Assembly: GCA_025602915.1 (NCBI GenBank)
Contig: JAHLJZ010000047.1
Coordinates: 62,001 to 126,000 of the forward strand
Reading direction: 5' to 3'
Source of the DNA: Paraphysoderma sedebokerense
Lineage: Eukaryota; Blastocladiomycota; Physodermatomycetes; Physodermatales; Physodermataceae
DNA length: 64,000 bases
The number at the start of each line of letters is the position of its first letter. Within the stretch, counting starts at the first letter, position 1. Below the pieces are notes generated by a model. It did no database searches, was not told the origin of the DNA, and was given only the letters and a program-made list of their open reading frames with translations. Below, piece after piece: positions 10,887-23,303 of the stretch. The position numbers were made by a program, and so were the translations under genes.

Positions 10887-13800
10887 CTAGCCAAGTCTTC
10901 CGAAACCTCCGGTGTTACTAGCTATTTTACTCTTAAAGCCACCGATAACCATTGAGCTGGAGTCCACCGGAATCGCTCGACCACGTTGAAATGGATTTGT
11001 CAGTGAACCCGACTGCCCCGACACCTGGGAAGGAGAACCCGATGTTGCCGCTGAAGGAGACGACGACAGTGTTGGCAGTAAAGAATCGCGATTTCGAATT
11101 CTGAAGTAAATGTCAATTAGATATTATATCTCACCGAGAATGACATTCCAATCGCAAAAGTACGATGAAACTAGCGACAGAAACGGGCATCAACTGCGAA
11201 ATGCGATACCTACCCTTTCATCCTTGCACCACCGCTACCACTGTTTCTTCCTTTCTCTCCCCGATCATCCCCGAATCCAACGCCTACAACCCCTCTTCCA
11301 TACAACCCATTCAATTCTCCATTCGCAGGCGCGTATTCGTCAACTGATTTTTTCGCGTTCGTATAACGAGGGTAATTCCCTTGACCACCGTCACCTCGAT
11401 GCTTGACAAAGGGGTTCGAAGAAGAATAATTCACAAACGAATTCGGATTTGAGCGACTAAAATCGGAAGGTGGATTAAAAGGATGAGAGGGAGACTGTGA
11501 TTTGTTCGGTGAGGTTTTCCGTTTATACGCGTGGGCATAAGAATTTGAATACGGATTTGTGTTACGAGGTGAACTGTATGAATTGTGAGGAGAAAACTGA
11601 GCACCATACGCCGTGGATCCTACAATTGAGAAAAGCGACCCAAAACAAAATTTAGACACTGCAATCCCTAACCAATATACAAAGACGGCAGCCGCCCAAT
11701 ACCTTTCAGATCCAAATTTCCTAGCACAAAGCCCTCATTTTCCGCTCTTCCCATCGTTCCGCTCTTTTTCAAATGTATATTCGAGTACGAATTGCCGCTT
11801 CCAACCCGAACATTTGAGCCTATGCCGGGCCGATTCATCGAAGAATTTACACCATGTAATCCATTGTCACTCACAGGTCCAGAATTAGAGGAGGTAATCC
11901 TATTGATGTTAGATATCGAAGCTTGATTTCTTATGGTATCAAATTGTGTCGGATTGATAGGGGGAATTTGTTTACTACCAATTATATTTCCATTTAGACC
12001 ACTGGGAACTCCCACCATTCCACCATTGGGCTGCACGTAGTTGGGGACATCATTCGTTAAACTCTCAAGTTCATCCAATATATTATCGATTGTTTGGGTC
12101 TCATGTTTGCTCGTTTCATAATTCATTCCGTTTACCAGAACGCCCTTTTGGTCAATATCAGAAGTTTCGTTTAGTTTCGGACGGGCTCCCACATTAAAAT
12201 TCCACTGTTCCTGTTGCAGGTGATGAGACTGCGGATAGTCTGGATTACTACCAAAGTCAGGTCGAATAGAGGAGGAGTTTGCGACAAATGGATTAGATGA
12301 TTTGGAGTTGGTGAGGGTATTGGTGTTCGGACTGGGAGCAAACGATTGAGGAAACGGTCCTGAAGTAGCAGACGACGATTCAGGTAGAGGTATCAATGGC
12401 GGAGGAAGGCTTTGTGGAATTGATGATAGGTGAATGTGGTGCTTTGGCAAATGAGAAGTCGTTGCAATCGTCGCAGGATTAATGGCCGCTGTCGGGTTAG
12501 CTATTGAATCGAAAATTTGTGACTTTTCCTGGAAATGGGTTCCCCGATGAATAGATAGATTAGATGACGACGTTGATTTGGTTTTACCGAGGTTATTGCC
12601 TATGGCAGGTAAATCTATAACAGTTCTAGTGTTACTGATTCCGTCTTTATGTCCTCCCGGCTGCAACCCTCCGTTCAACAGAGTACTTGATCCTTTAAAG
12701 TCGTACTGTTTCAATGTGACTGAAGGCTGGGGTATCTTAGAAAGCGGTAGTTCCGGTAATACATCGGCATTAGAGTTAGGAGTATTGTGAATTGATTTCA
12801 CAGGTTTTGAGTTGGACATTACGGACGAAGATGGACGGTCAGCAACAGTGCGAGCTGAAGAGGGTGTAGCTGGTTTGAGTGGTTTAATAGTGAGGACTAT
12901 ATCGTTGCAAAAGGAGTGAGAAATGAGGTACAAGAGAAAAATGTCAGATGCAACCACGTCTGTAAGTTCATAAAAAGCTGCCGAGAACAACATACGTTTC
13001 CCATCGACTTCAACCGAACCTTTCACTTCATAATTAGAATTCATGACCAAGCCTTTCGTTGAGCTATTACTGCCCTCTTGAACAAAGAGCTTACTGAAGA
13101 ACGGGTATTGTAAAGCCTGTGCGGCCGTAGGTCGTTTCAAGGGATCGTACTGAAGCATATCATTGATAACTTTGATCGCTTCAGGCGGAGCCGTCGGGAT
13201 GAGAGATGATAGAGAGGTAGGCGAAACTGAAGGGAATTTGAATGACATTGTTTGAGCCAGCCGATGTCCTTCTGGCCAATCTCCTCCACCAATTGAAATA
13301 TTCGTTGATGCAGAAGGTGATGTGGAAGCACCTGGAGTACCCTGAACTGCAAAGATTTTGAACAGTTGGTCCAGCTCTGACGAACCAGGAAACAGAGGTT
13401 TAGAAGTGAAGAGTTCCGCCATAATACACCCGACCGCCCAAATATCAATTGGAGATGAGTAACTCGTTGAACGCAGTAAGATTTCTGGAGCTCGATACCA
13501 TCTTGTTGATACATATTCCGTATACGGTGGTCGCGATCGCAATTCTCTGGCAAGCCCGAAATCGGCAATTTTAACGGTAAATCCTGTCATAAGAAGATTC
13601 TCCGGTTTCATGTCCCGATGAAAGTATCCATGCTTGTGCATGTATGCCATCCCAAGGAGAACTTGAAATCTATGTACAAGAGGAAGCGTAACGGAAGGAT
13701 ATCGATATCCCACTTGTGAGTACCCTCTAAAACTGATCGGTATACCCACTGAATAAATGGATAAGAAAAGGAAAAAAAACTCACATAATCCACCTCACTT

Positions 13801-14532
13801 CATCCTCTGAAAACGGTCCCTTGGATTTTCTGCCTTGACTTTCCGATCTTTTCAACCGTGTCTTCAAACTCTGATACAAATTTTCTTCCATAAATTCAAA
13901 TACAAAATACAACTTTTCATTTTCCCGAATTACTTCCTTTAATCGAACAATATTAGGATGAACCAGTTTCCTCAGAGACTATTCAAATCCGTCGGTGAGG
14001 CAAGTTCACAGCAAATCGGAACGAAATAGGCGTATAGTTGGAAGACGGTGTGATACATTCCCCAAAAGTTTACATTAACAATAAGTGTAAGAGATCGAAA
14101 GAAGAAACGAAAACGTTAGAATGGTCGAATTTCGGCATATTTTCAATCCGGCTTAAACTGATTGCCAAGCCGAAGAAATGTAAATCCCGACATACTTTAA
14201 CTTCTCGTAAATTAACACATTCTTCCCATGTCGCAAAAGATTTTTTCATCTTTTTAATGGCAACCTATTGTTTTGAGAACCAAAAACACATCATTTTACC
14301 GTCCAACATATCCGAGGGTTGATTCATCGTTTCATGGTGCGACAAGGTTTCCATTTTTTTGCAAATGCAAGGGGACCCTTGGTTAGTCCAAACTACGTTC
14401 CAATGATCTGAATGTACGAATGTGAGTGGGGGATAGATTATTTACAATTTCTCCAGTCTGTTTATTCTGAGCTTGTAAGACAGATCCAAACGACCCGTCG
14501 CCCAGTTCATGCATGATAGTGTAGCGCTGCAT
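10887..14532 (-). CDS. RCK-family (MAK/ICK/MOK) serine/threonine kinase
   Basis: Starts at ATG 14532. The first exons give [20 protein letters not shown] (glycine loop), [20 protein letters not shown] with the ATP-binding Lys and a following helix, and [13 protein letters not shown] with [12 protein letters not shown] at the hinge. The main exon has [10 protein letters not shown] (catalytic loop), DFGLARE (Mg binding), the activation-loop dual phosphorylation site TEY, and [21 protein letters not shown]-like sequence, EENLYQ and the TEY loop place it with MAK/ICK kinases, which control cilium length and intraflagellar transport; the yeast relative is the meiotic kinase Ime2. After the catalytic domain come about 600 residues of Ser/Asn/Pro-rich linker, as in other RCK kinases, and a last exon ending in [18 protein letters not shown]. 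All catalytic residues are present. It shares orientation with the flanking genes. Confidence 0.92.
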
Positions 14533-14824
14533 ATTGAGCAGATATCGCAAGAATTGTGTGTATAGTTTATAACTGACGATATCTTGAGGACGAGTGGAAG
14601 CATAGTGCCGATCAAGAGATTAGAATCATGGTGATATGATGTCGAAGGAATCAAATCAGCTCGGAAGGGGAATCTGCAACAGCGGATTCAAGAGGGAACA
14701 AAATTCATCGCGTTCAAATCGACTTGAAAATTGGATTGATAAATTTAGGAATTATATACAAAAATGTAATGTACATAATTTACAGTACAGATGATAGATG
14801 TACACAGTATTTTATCAGAATCTC

Positions 14825-17319
14825 TCAGCCGTCATACTCTTCCGCGGGATCGTCGTCTTCCACAGTTTCCTCTTCATCTTCCTCATCTTGATCGTCGTCC
14901 TCAATTGCCTCCGTATCTTCCACCCTTCCCCGCTCAACTACATCAGAATTTTGACTAATGTCTCCATGGCTTGACTCAGTCCCGTCCTCATTCTCGTCAA
15001 ATCGATCATCATCTTCATCGGCAATCCCAGCCACCTTCAGTCTCTTAAAAAATCTCTTTGTTTCTGCTTCCTTCGTGTCTAGAATATACTCATTCTCTTC
15101 CGCTATACTTAAATCCAACGAACTCAGCTCTGCTGAATCTAAGTTGAGGTCTCTACTCAATTTTGACGAATCATTCCGCGGTCGTTTGAGTGATTTCAAA
15201 GAGAATGACGATGAAGCCTCGGCCTGTGCAGCAGTCCCACTAGTGGAGGATGAGGACAAACCGGATGAGAAGCCATCGAGCTCAAAAGATATCCTCGTCA
15301 ATTCTTTTTCCGTTTTTTCTATCAGATCAGCGTAGGCATATCCTGCTAATAATAACCGCTCTAAAATCATGTCTTCTTCCGTGAATGGCAGCTCTGGTTC
15401 TTTCTTGCCTTCCTTCGTCGCTTCATATTGCACTCCACTTTCAACTCTGGTCGTCGTTTGATCCTTTACACAACCTGTTGATCTAACCTTTTCAACAACA
15501 CACTGTGATTGCCCATATCCTTTCTTCCCTTTTGTTTGATCCAATTTCGCAGCACCTTGGAAAGGAGGAATAATCAAGCAAGGTGGAGACAAATGAGGCT
15601 TTAATGAACGAATGGCCCGGGACAGTCGAAGGTGTCTGCGGTACCTGGATTGTAGAGATCTCAAATAGGAAGGGGGCAGATCGACCTGTGTCGCATCGGT
15701 GTTCCAAGAGTTGGTTGTCGGTAAGTTAGGTATCGATTGCTGAGACTGAGTTGATTGCGATGAGGATACGCTAATGGCGGCGGAATTGGCAGAAAAAGCA
15801 AATGGCGGTGGCATATTGATGTTGGTTTGAGTGGTAGCTAGAGGGACTGGCGTTGACGGAGACGACGAACCGGACAGCGAGAGTGGAATCGAAGTTGTCG
15901 CTGAAAGCGATGGATTCGCAGAAGAGTGCAGCGAAAGCTCAGATGGGGCTTGATTTATGCCCGAGTTTTCATATCCCGAGCTTTCTTCCACCAATTCAGC
16001 TCCATCTTGTAACTGCAATTCAGGATCTCTACTCTCTTCAAGTAAATTCCTCCTTCCTTCAGTCTCTGCTTCCAATACTTCCCAGTATTCCAGTACTTCC
16101 TTGACCCATAAGTACTCTTTCCCCCGTTTGACACCTTGCACCCAGGCCAAATTCTTTACCCCCTCTTTAAACCGATCAATCAACTCTCTGTACCGACTCA
16201 GCACTGTTGAAACTGCAAGTCCGCAATGTTGGCAACACTTCTCCATCATTTCTTTACTAATCTTTTCTTTTCGAAAAGACTCGATACTTAATAGTACTAC
16301 GGCCAAAGAGATCGGTTCGACATGACGACCGGTAAGAATGGAACAATCAGCGGATACAAAACGTTTTGTAAGGGACTGAGTCAAAGAAAGTAATGAAGCC
16401 TGAGGTTCAGGTAATAAAGGGAAATAAGGTTGGATCAGAGATAGGAAACGGGGAATGAATAAGGAAACATCTTTCGCTGGCGGGTTTGGAAGTTGTAAAG
16501 TAGATATCACACGGTTGACGTAAGTCCCTAGAACGTAAGGATCTGTAGGTATTGCATTCTTTTGATACAATATAATTGAGAGTTTAGTACATTCTGAAAC
16601 TTGACAATCTGATTACTGCTACTCTGAGCACATACCGCGATTTCCAATAACGACACCGGCTTGCCATCATTTCTTACAACAATGTACAAGCAACCTGCAA
16701 CCATAATTTTTCCCCGATCTCCAAACTGAAATTTTGGGTTAAGTCGTTTGGCATTCTTGAACAATTCGAATGCTTGCGCTTTTACAACTTGTGATAGATT
16801 GAGTGAATTACACAAGAGTGTCAAAAACCTTTTGATTTCTCTCTAATTGTTCATATAAAAGTCAGTTATAAAAACATCCATATGGATCTAGGTCACATTT
16901 GAACTTTCTCGTTCGGAATTGATGATTGTGCTCTAAGAAGTTTCAACTCAACCAAAAAAAAATCTGAAGATGAAAATACTAACCATACAAAACCCAACCC
17001 ATTTTTCTCTTCCCCATTGCCTAACTTTTTGAAACTCACTCCCAATCCGTTCCCTACATTCTCTTCCTTTATCATCTATATGAACATCTTGAGTGCATAA
17101 CGTATCTTCATCGATGATGTTACCACAATTAGTACAAACAGTAGCGGAGATAGATGGGGTGAATTGGAGGGAAAGAGAGTGACAAGCAGGGCAAGACGGT
17201 TGTGTTGATGTGGATGCCGAAGTTGATGGCAAAGCCGATGAAGACGAAGTTGGAAAAGATGGATTGTTGTTGCGGCCCTTGTCGTTGTGGTTAATATTAG
17301 TGCTAGTGCTAGGAATCAT
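14825..17319 (-). CDS. TFIIB-family transcription factor, BRF2-like
   Basis: The N-terminal exon (ATG 17319) holds a zinc ribbon, CPAC followed about 17 residues on by CTNC, within a Ser-rich leader. Next comes a cyclin fold: REIKRFLTLLCNSLNLSQ and FGDRGKIMVAGCLYIVVR. A second cyclin fold follows with SLFIPRFLSLI, SILTGRHVEPISLAVVL and LIDRFKEGVKNLAWVQGVKR. In the second repeat, the TGRH motif, the position of the Leu-Ala-Trp, and the following helix resemble vertebrate BRF2 more than BRF1, which has TGRRPSG at the same place. The C-terminus (about 350 residues) is low complexity and ends in a strongly acidic Asp/Glu tail. BRF-type factors recruit RNA polymerase III with TBP. No BRF1 homology blocks were seen in the tail. 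The call as a TFIIB relative is firm; BRF2 affinity is my reading of the motifs. Confidence 0.82.
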
Positions 17320-17753
17320 TAGATGGCATAATGAAGATACGACGATAGATAATAGACGGCGACACTATGTTATACCCAAAAAAGCTGTATAGACAGATAC
17401 ATCCGAATCAGAATTGGGACGGAGCCAAGTGCTAACTGGACATGGGCCGCATTTGTCCGTGATACAATGCACTCACATATCAAGTCAGTTCCTTAAAATT
17501 ACGTTTACAGAAGAACATGGCAAATATAAATATATCATTTGACGAAAGACTTTATGATCAAAATCTCAAGGCCGGTTGAGAATTGCAATCATCGTTCGAG
17601 AAGCACAGAATCCGATGGCCTGGTCCGTCCAGTACATAGAGCAGTGCATCTCCGCGTAATAAAATGTTTAATAACAAACCAAAGGTACACCAATTTGCCA
17701 TCATCGAACATACTACTTTCCAAACTTACAATATATCACAAATGCGTAAAATT
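17320..17753. other. Intergenic, nothing recognised
   Basis: About 430 bases between the BRF-like start and the 3' end of the membrane protein gene. It must carry the BRF-like promoter; no motif stands out. Confidence 0.4.
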
Positions 17754-18551
17754 TTAAACTGTAGTCGTCTCGCTCCGTATAGATTTAATTGTTGGTATAA
17801 CAAGCGGCCGGCCAGAAAAATATTTATCAAAAGGTTCAGAATCAAGTATTTTCGCCATCACTTCTCCGCCCGTAATAAACCAATTCAACGAAAAGCCTTC
17901 CAAACCGGCGAATAAAACTTCCCCCAATATATTCTGCTGCAGTTGGGCAACGCCATGAAATATACCGACAATAGTGCTAAGTAATGTCGATACTGTAAGA
18001 ATAACCATCTTTGGTCTCACTGAACTATTTCTCGGAAGTCCATAGATACTGAAAGCGTGAAACAATAAACTAACGAAGTCAAACGACCATGTAGAAAAGA
18101 TTTGCATGGCTGTTTCATCAGGCGGTAATAAACAAAAAGTCATCGACGGGGTTTTGAGAAAGTAATTAAAACAGAAGACGTTATGTTGTATCAATAGTAA
18201 ACTGAACATCCCAATGGAAAACCAAAGTAAACAGGTGAATCGTTTCTTTTCGGCAGGCGTGGGAGTAATGACAATCATTCTTCGACAAATGTAAATTCTA
18301 CACAGCCAAAGACTACAATAATAAGAATTACTGGCCAAAAAATAAAACGCTTGTTGTGTTGCCATTTCTGTCGAAAGCGACGATAAATTGAAGTAATTCA
18401 ATGTGAAAATACTGGCAACATTACTCGCGATTAAAAATAACCGGTTAAAGCTGAACCTTCTCCAAATTACCATTAGTTGGTAAAGTAAGGCCATTATCAT
18501 GAAAGCGCTTAAAACATTATTTAGAGTTATCAATTCTTGCAACGTTATCAT
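17754..18551 (-). CDS. Seven-helix membrane protein of unknown function
   Basis: Single exon. I place the start at ATG 18551 (MITLQELITLNNVLSAF); the frame stays open a little further up only through a non-ATG codon. The 265 residues contain about seven hydrophobic segments of 18-22 residues: near residues 9-30, 35-55, 70-92, 105-125, 145-170, 180-205 and 215-235. The loop between helices 3 and 4 is basic (CRRMIVITPTPAEKKR), and the short C-terminal tail after the last helix is polar with FDKYFSGRP. The layout is that of fungal GPCR-like proteins, but no class signature (DRY, NPxxY, DUF-type motif) is visible. No signal peptide. Function and ligand unknown. Confidence 0.65.
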   Translation of the reverse strand: MITLQELITLNNVLSAFMIMALLYQLMVIWRRFSFNRLFLIASNVASIFTLNYFNLSSLSTEMATQQAFYFLASNSYYCSLWLCRIYICRRMIVITPTPAEKKRFTCLLWFSIGMFSLLLIQHNVFCFNYFLKTPSMTFCLLPPDETAMQIFSTWSFDFVSLLFHAFSIYGLPRNSSVRPKMVILTVSTLLSTIVGIFHGVAQLQQNILGEVLFAGLEGFSLNWFITGGEVMAKILDSEPFDKYFSGRPLVIPTIKSIRSETTTV

Positions 18552-19512
18552 CGGAGATACTCGGGAAAAATTCAAGGCAACGGCTCCAATTGAGTTGAGA
18601 TATAATGTGATGCAAAAACGTTTTCGGGAGTGTAAAAGTATGTTGAACTTCCGCGCTACTAGATATTAATCGAAAATAGCCGTAGTCGAAGATATCAAAT
18701 TTTAAGTCTGTTAATTGAAAATTGAATTCCAAAATATGACTGTCTTTATGTCGTCTCTGCCTAAAAATTGTCGGGAGGTACCTGCCCAATGTCTTCAGGT
18801 CTCGGACATTCCCCTGGCTGGGTTTGGGTTCAGGTATGGGCCTAATGGTCTATCAATTGTTACTAACACAAGGAACGCAGTGTTCGGTTTGAACTATAAA
18901 CCCCTCCTTCTTTAACAGATTGAGGTTAGCATTTCGGCAGACATAACCTTGTTACCTCTTAAATTCATTAATTCACTGCATGTAAAAACTCATGTCAAAT
19001 ATTCACGTCAGAATGAAGAACGTAAACTATAGACTGAGATACTAAGAGCGCAAAAAAGCACAAGAGTCACAGATCACTGAAAGGTGACTAAAAGTAGGCC
19101 ATTGATATGGTTCTTCCCGAACTTCAATTCCAAAATGAGGTATGCACTATTTTATCGCTCATGTGCATCCCCACAGTCATTTATGCTGTGAAATACTGTT
19201 GGGGGAAAAAAAATTAGAGCCAGCGATATTCATTTCAACTTTGCCAAATTTATCTACATTTATAGTTCAATTGTGCCATTCACCTCCACAAACAGCTAAT
19301 GCGGTGAACGAACCAAACGTCTGAAACGCGACCTGCACGAAATCCGATATGTCTATAGTCATCATTACACACGTATAATTAAACAAAGCAAGCTTTATAG
19401 AGATTAAATAGTTAAAAATGCTATTCTACCTAGTTTTTCAGTCTTATTTATTGTTCAACCGGAGAGATGAAGAGAGAATAAAAACCAATAGAGTGGACGA
19501 GTTCATTGGTAT
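18552..19512. other. Intergenic, nothing recognised
   Basis: About 960 bases upstream of the membrane protein gene and downstream of the SANT gene. Only short chance frames. Nothing repeated or RNA-like was seen. Confidence 0.4.
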
Positions 19513-22467
19513 TCACTCATCTTCGTCTTCATCTTCATCCATTTCATCAATTCTTCCATCCAATCTGTCTTTATATCGGCTTTCACTTTCTCTTCCTGGA
19601 TCAGGCAGATTGAATCTTCCTCGTATCGTCGACTCAACATCATTTGATACTGACTGACTTGATCTGGAACATGAATAAACAGGCAACCCGGCAGACGGTA
19701 TATTAGAAGAAGCAGATTGTGGAGTAAGAGAATCAAGACCAGGGAACAAGGCTGTAACAGGGGAGACTAGACCAAATGAAGGTACTGAAGGACTAGGGAG
19801 TGGGAGGGTCAATGGTGTGGGAAATCCAGCTGACATTGATTTTCCCATCGTTGATGAATTGCCGAAAGTCGAAAGGTGTTGCGAAGACGTAACTTTTGTC
19901 TGGATTTGAAGTTTAGGTTTTGACAGGGGGACTTTGAATGTTGGTTTTTCATTGTTTTCCTTCAATATCGATATGTCGGATGGGTTGGAAAGAGATAAGT
20001 TTGATGCAGTCTGGATTGCAGTTGAATCAGATTTCGCGTCAATAGAAGAAGATGACAAGGACGGCCCCAGCTGCGGTGATTTTGATGATGATGTCGAAGG
20101 CGAGGCCAATTTCAGCTTTAAACCCTTGAAATTTTTATTCTTTTTGGCTTTTGATATCGAGATCTCCGGATTTGCCATACCAATTGACGTATCTGTCTCG
20201 CCTTGGGTTTCTACGCGTACGCATTGTACGCTCAAACTCTCAACATCGGTCTCAATATGCCGGATCACATTCAATTTCTTTTCAATCTCATTTTGATGAC
20301 CCATGTGTTGCTCAGTAGATCGGTTGATATCCATGATTCGTCGCTGAGATTCCAATTGAGGCTGGTTCTGAGACGCATTTAGGAGTCCAGCTGCATGAAT
20401 TCCGCCGGGAAACGATGACAGCAAGACATCATTTAATGACGGCAGTTTGGTGTCCGGCGGCAGCACTATGAACCCTTGACGCTTTGTTCCATTCCCATTT
20501 TCCGACGGGTGTTCAGTGGTCAAGTGAACGAAACCGGTTCGTCTTCCGTCGCCGCCAGTTTTCATGATTGTTCCTGCAGTCTCAACGGAGGGAGAGAAAC
20601 ACATTTCATTTGGCTTTTCGCCACCTACACAGGATTCAGCATGTCCGGGAGCACAAGAGCCAGATTGACAAAAGGATCCCCATATAGGTGATATCGGAGG
20701 AAGTTCATATTGTTTCCATTCTTGTGCGCCAGCCCCTCTCGTTGCGCTCAAGGACCGTTGATGGATCAAGTGAATTGACCGAGACTTGGTGAGGAAAACG
20801 TCTGCCGAGAGAGATGGTCGAAAAAAGGAGGTATTTGATGTGTTGGTGTCTATGCTATCGGGGGCAGAAAACGTCGTGGAAGAAGAGGATGATGAGCTGT
20901 CGGATTTTGATGATGAGGGAAAAGATGACGGGTCACTAGAAGTAGGATCCAGCGGGGACTTTGAGTTCATGGAGATGCCTAAATCAGTTGATTCCAATTG
21001 TTGAACTGACTGAACATCTTGTTGCTGTGGCTCACGTTTCGGTTTACCAATAGAGTCAATACCATAGGTAACCGGGTTTGGATCTGAACCAGCAAATTTC
21101 ATTCCGAACTCACTTGAAACAGTTACTGTCCGGGGATCAGGTACACCTGATGGACTTTCGTCTGTGTCAGGGGCCGGGCGGTATCCATATCCATCAGTCG
21201 TTCCGGCGTTCACAGAGGTCTGCTTAAAGGGAGTGGTATTATTGTCGTAATTTAGTGGCACGGCGGTCATCACCGATGAATAGCAAGAATTGCGAGGAGC
21301 AGAAACAGCAGGAAGAAGGGATGATACATTGGAAGTTTGTCCTTGCCACTGACTTGGTAAACTAGAATGGTGAGTTGATGGGATGACATCAGAGCAAGCT
21401 GTGGGCTGATAGCTTGTGAATCCTGAATTTGCGCGAAATGTGGATTGCACTGTAAGTGAAAGTAAAATAGAAGGGATTGGTAGTAGAGGAAATAAGGAAC
21501 GTACTGTCTGTGCCGGTATCAATGGAGACTCTTGAAGAATGACTCGATTTGGCGATCGCCAGATTTTTCCGTTCTTCAATCTGTATATCCAGTTTCGTTT
21601 GGGATTCGTCGACCGCATTTGTGTTTTCGACATCTTCATCTTCATTCTGCCTTCTCGATTGAGCTTCAACGCCGCCGACCGCTCGGGATCTAGTTGCCAG
21701 TTTGGCTCTACGACTGGATGAACTCGACTCTGAGGAATCATCATCAATAGTATCTACTTTAGAGAAAGAACGTTTACGGGCATTTGGCTTGAATGCCTTT
21801 GTTGCTTTTGTTGAATTCGCTTTCAAGGAGTTGGGATGCAAGGACGAAATGGTGGATGAGGTTTTTGGTTTCGCCGATGACGAACCTGTGGATAATGAGA
21901 CTTTGAAATCCGAGGTGCCATCGAGTTTAAGATATTTTATTCGTGTTTTTACCTGAAATGTCGATAATGATACGAAAGAGGTAGATTTGATGGAAAAGAA
22001 AAGGAGAAAGGAATGGGAAGGTCAGAACGCGAGAACGAATTGTCATGAAGTCTTTAAAGGAGAAATAGACAGTTTCGGATCAAGGCGAAGCCCTAAATCC
22101 GGTATGTATTCTAGATTATCTTTCCGAGTTCTTCTTTTTCAGGTTTCAAAACTATCCAAAAGACACAAATTCCTGCAGAAATTTTCAGCTCGATACTTAC
22201 TTCAGCCGCCGTTCGACGCCGTTTTGTTCTCAGTAGAGCTCGAACAGAAGACAAGTCTCCGTTGCAACTATACGGAATTATTGGAAAAACGAGTCGAAAT
22301 TGATAGTTATTGTTCGATAGAAGTAATTAGAGTTATAAAAAAGGTCAGAACTCGGATCGCATTGGTGGAGCGTGTGAAATATCATGGCCAAAGATGAGGG
22401 ACATGAAAGCATACCTTTTCATAGCCCGAGTTAAGAGCAGGTCTTCCTCTTCAGTCCAGTCTGCCAT
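19513..22467 (-). CDS. SANT/Myb-domain nuclear protein
   Basis: ATG at 22467 opens an N-terminal exon MADWTEEEDLLLTRAMK. It splices (donor AAAAG/GTATGC, acceptor CGTATAG) to SCNGDLSSVRALLRTKRRR, then TAAE joins VKTRIKYLKLDG. Together these three exons make one SANT/Myb repeat: first Trp, acidic helix 1, and a basic third helix RTAAEVKTRIKYL. The rest, roughly 850 residues in two long exons, is low complexity: Ser-rich blocks, acidic stretches, KAKKNKNFKGLKLKLASPS, a basic bipartite NLS-like patch near the N-terminus (ARKRSFSK) and an Asp/Glu-repeat end (DEMDEDEDEDE). The domain binds DNA or histone tails in relatives; no specific family was recognised. Start codon and splice phases agree with each other. 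Confidence 0.82.
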
Positions 22468-23303
22468 AGTATAAATATGAATCGGTTGGCCGGGAATTCT
22501 GTATCCATGCAATATAAAGATAGCGTAGAATTTAAGACCAGAAGGAGTCTGAACTCGAACGGAGGAACAATCTATTTTTAGATCGGACGCGAGGGCCGGC
22601 CACAGGGAATGTTAGCATTCATTTCAGAGTATATTACAGCACACAATATGATAAAACATTTGTTAATATATACCTCTAATCAACTGATGTTGGACCGATG
22701 CAACAATGAAGGGCCCTTGTCCTCGGGCGGTCGGTAAACTTTGTACGATGAAGGGGCAACTCTAACGGTCCTGATTCTGATATCTCGATAAATTTCAATG
22801 GTCGTGATTAGAATGTGTAGTGACAAGTGTTCTGATTATTATGAAAGTGATATAAATGTTGAGTCAGGGATCTCTAACTCTGTCTAACCCTGGCAGTCTC
22901 AAAGGTCTCGCATTCCCCAGTTCTCATCACTCCCTTTTGTAGTTTGTGCTGTTCATTGTCGGCCTTTTCGATGATACGTCATAGCTCATGCAAACACTAC
23001 ATTCAACAACATCCATGCATCAGTTACATCCAGCATCTATGGGAACTGGGCAGAACTAGACAGGAAACACTCTGTCAAGGCACAAAGACATCCATTATCT
23101 TGCTGCTATACACCCGTAGTGGCAAACCTAAAAAACACATTTGACACTTGCACAACTGTCGCATGCTTTTCGCACTACAGCCACTGCGCAGACTTTGCTC
23201 ATCCGAGATCTTCGTCTCTCGCAACAGAATTGGAAATTTACATCTCTTGTTTGCATTTGAGAGTTGAGATTCATAGTTGTTTTAGTAGTCTAGATTCGCA
23301 CTC
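22468..23303. promoter_or_regulatory. Shared upstream region of divergent SANT and AP-4 genes
   Basis: About 840 bases between two divergent start codons. It must contain both promoters and 5' UTRs. I see no TATA box or repeat that stands out. Confidence 0.4.

Noticed and set aside
14825-17319. General transcription factor TFIIB itself
   Set aside because: The long C-terminal extension with an acidic tail and the TGRH motif do not fit TFIIB.
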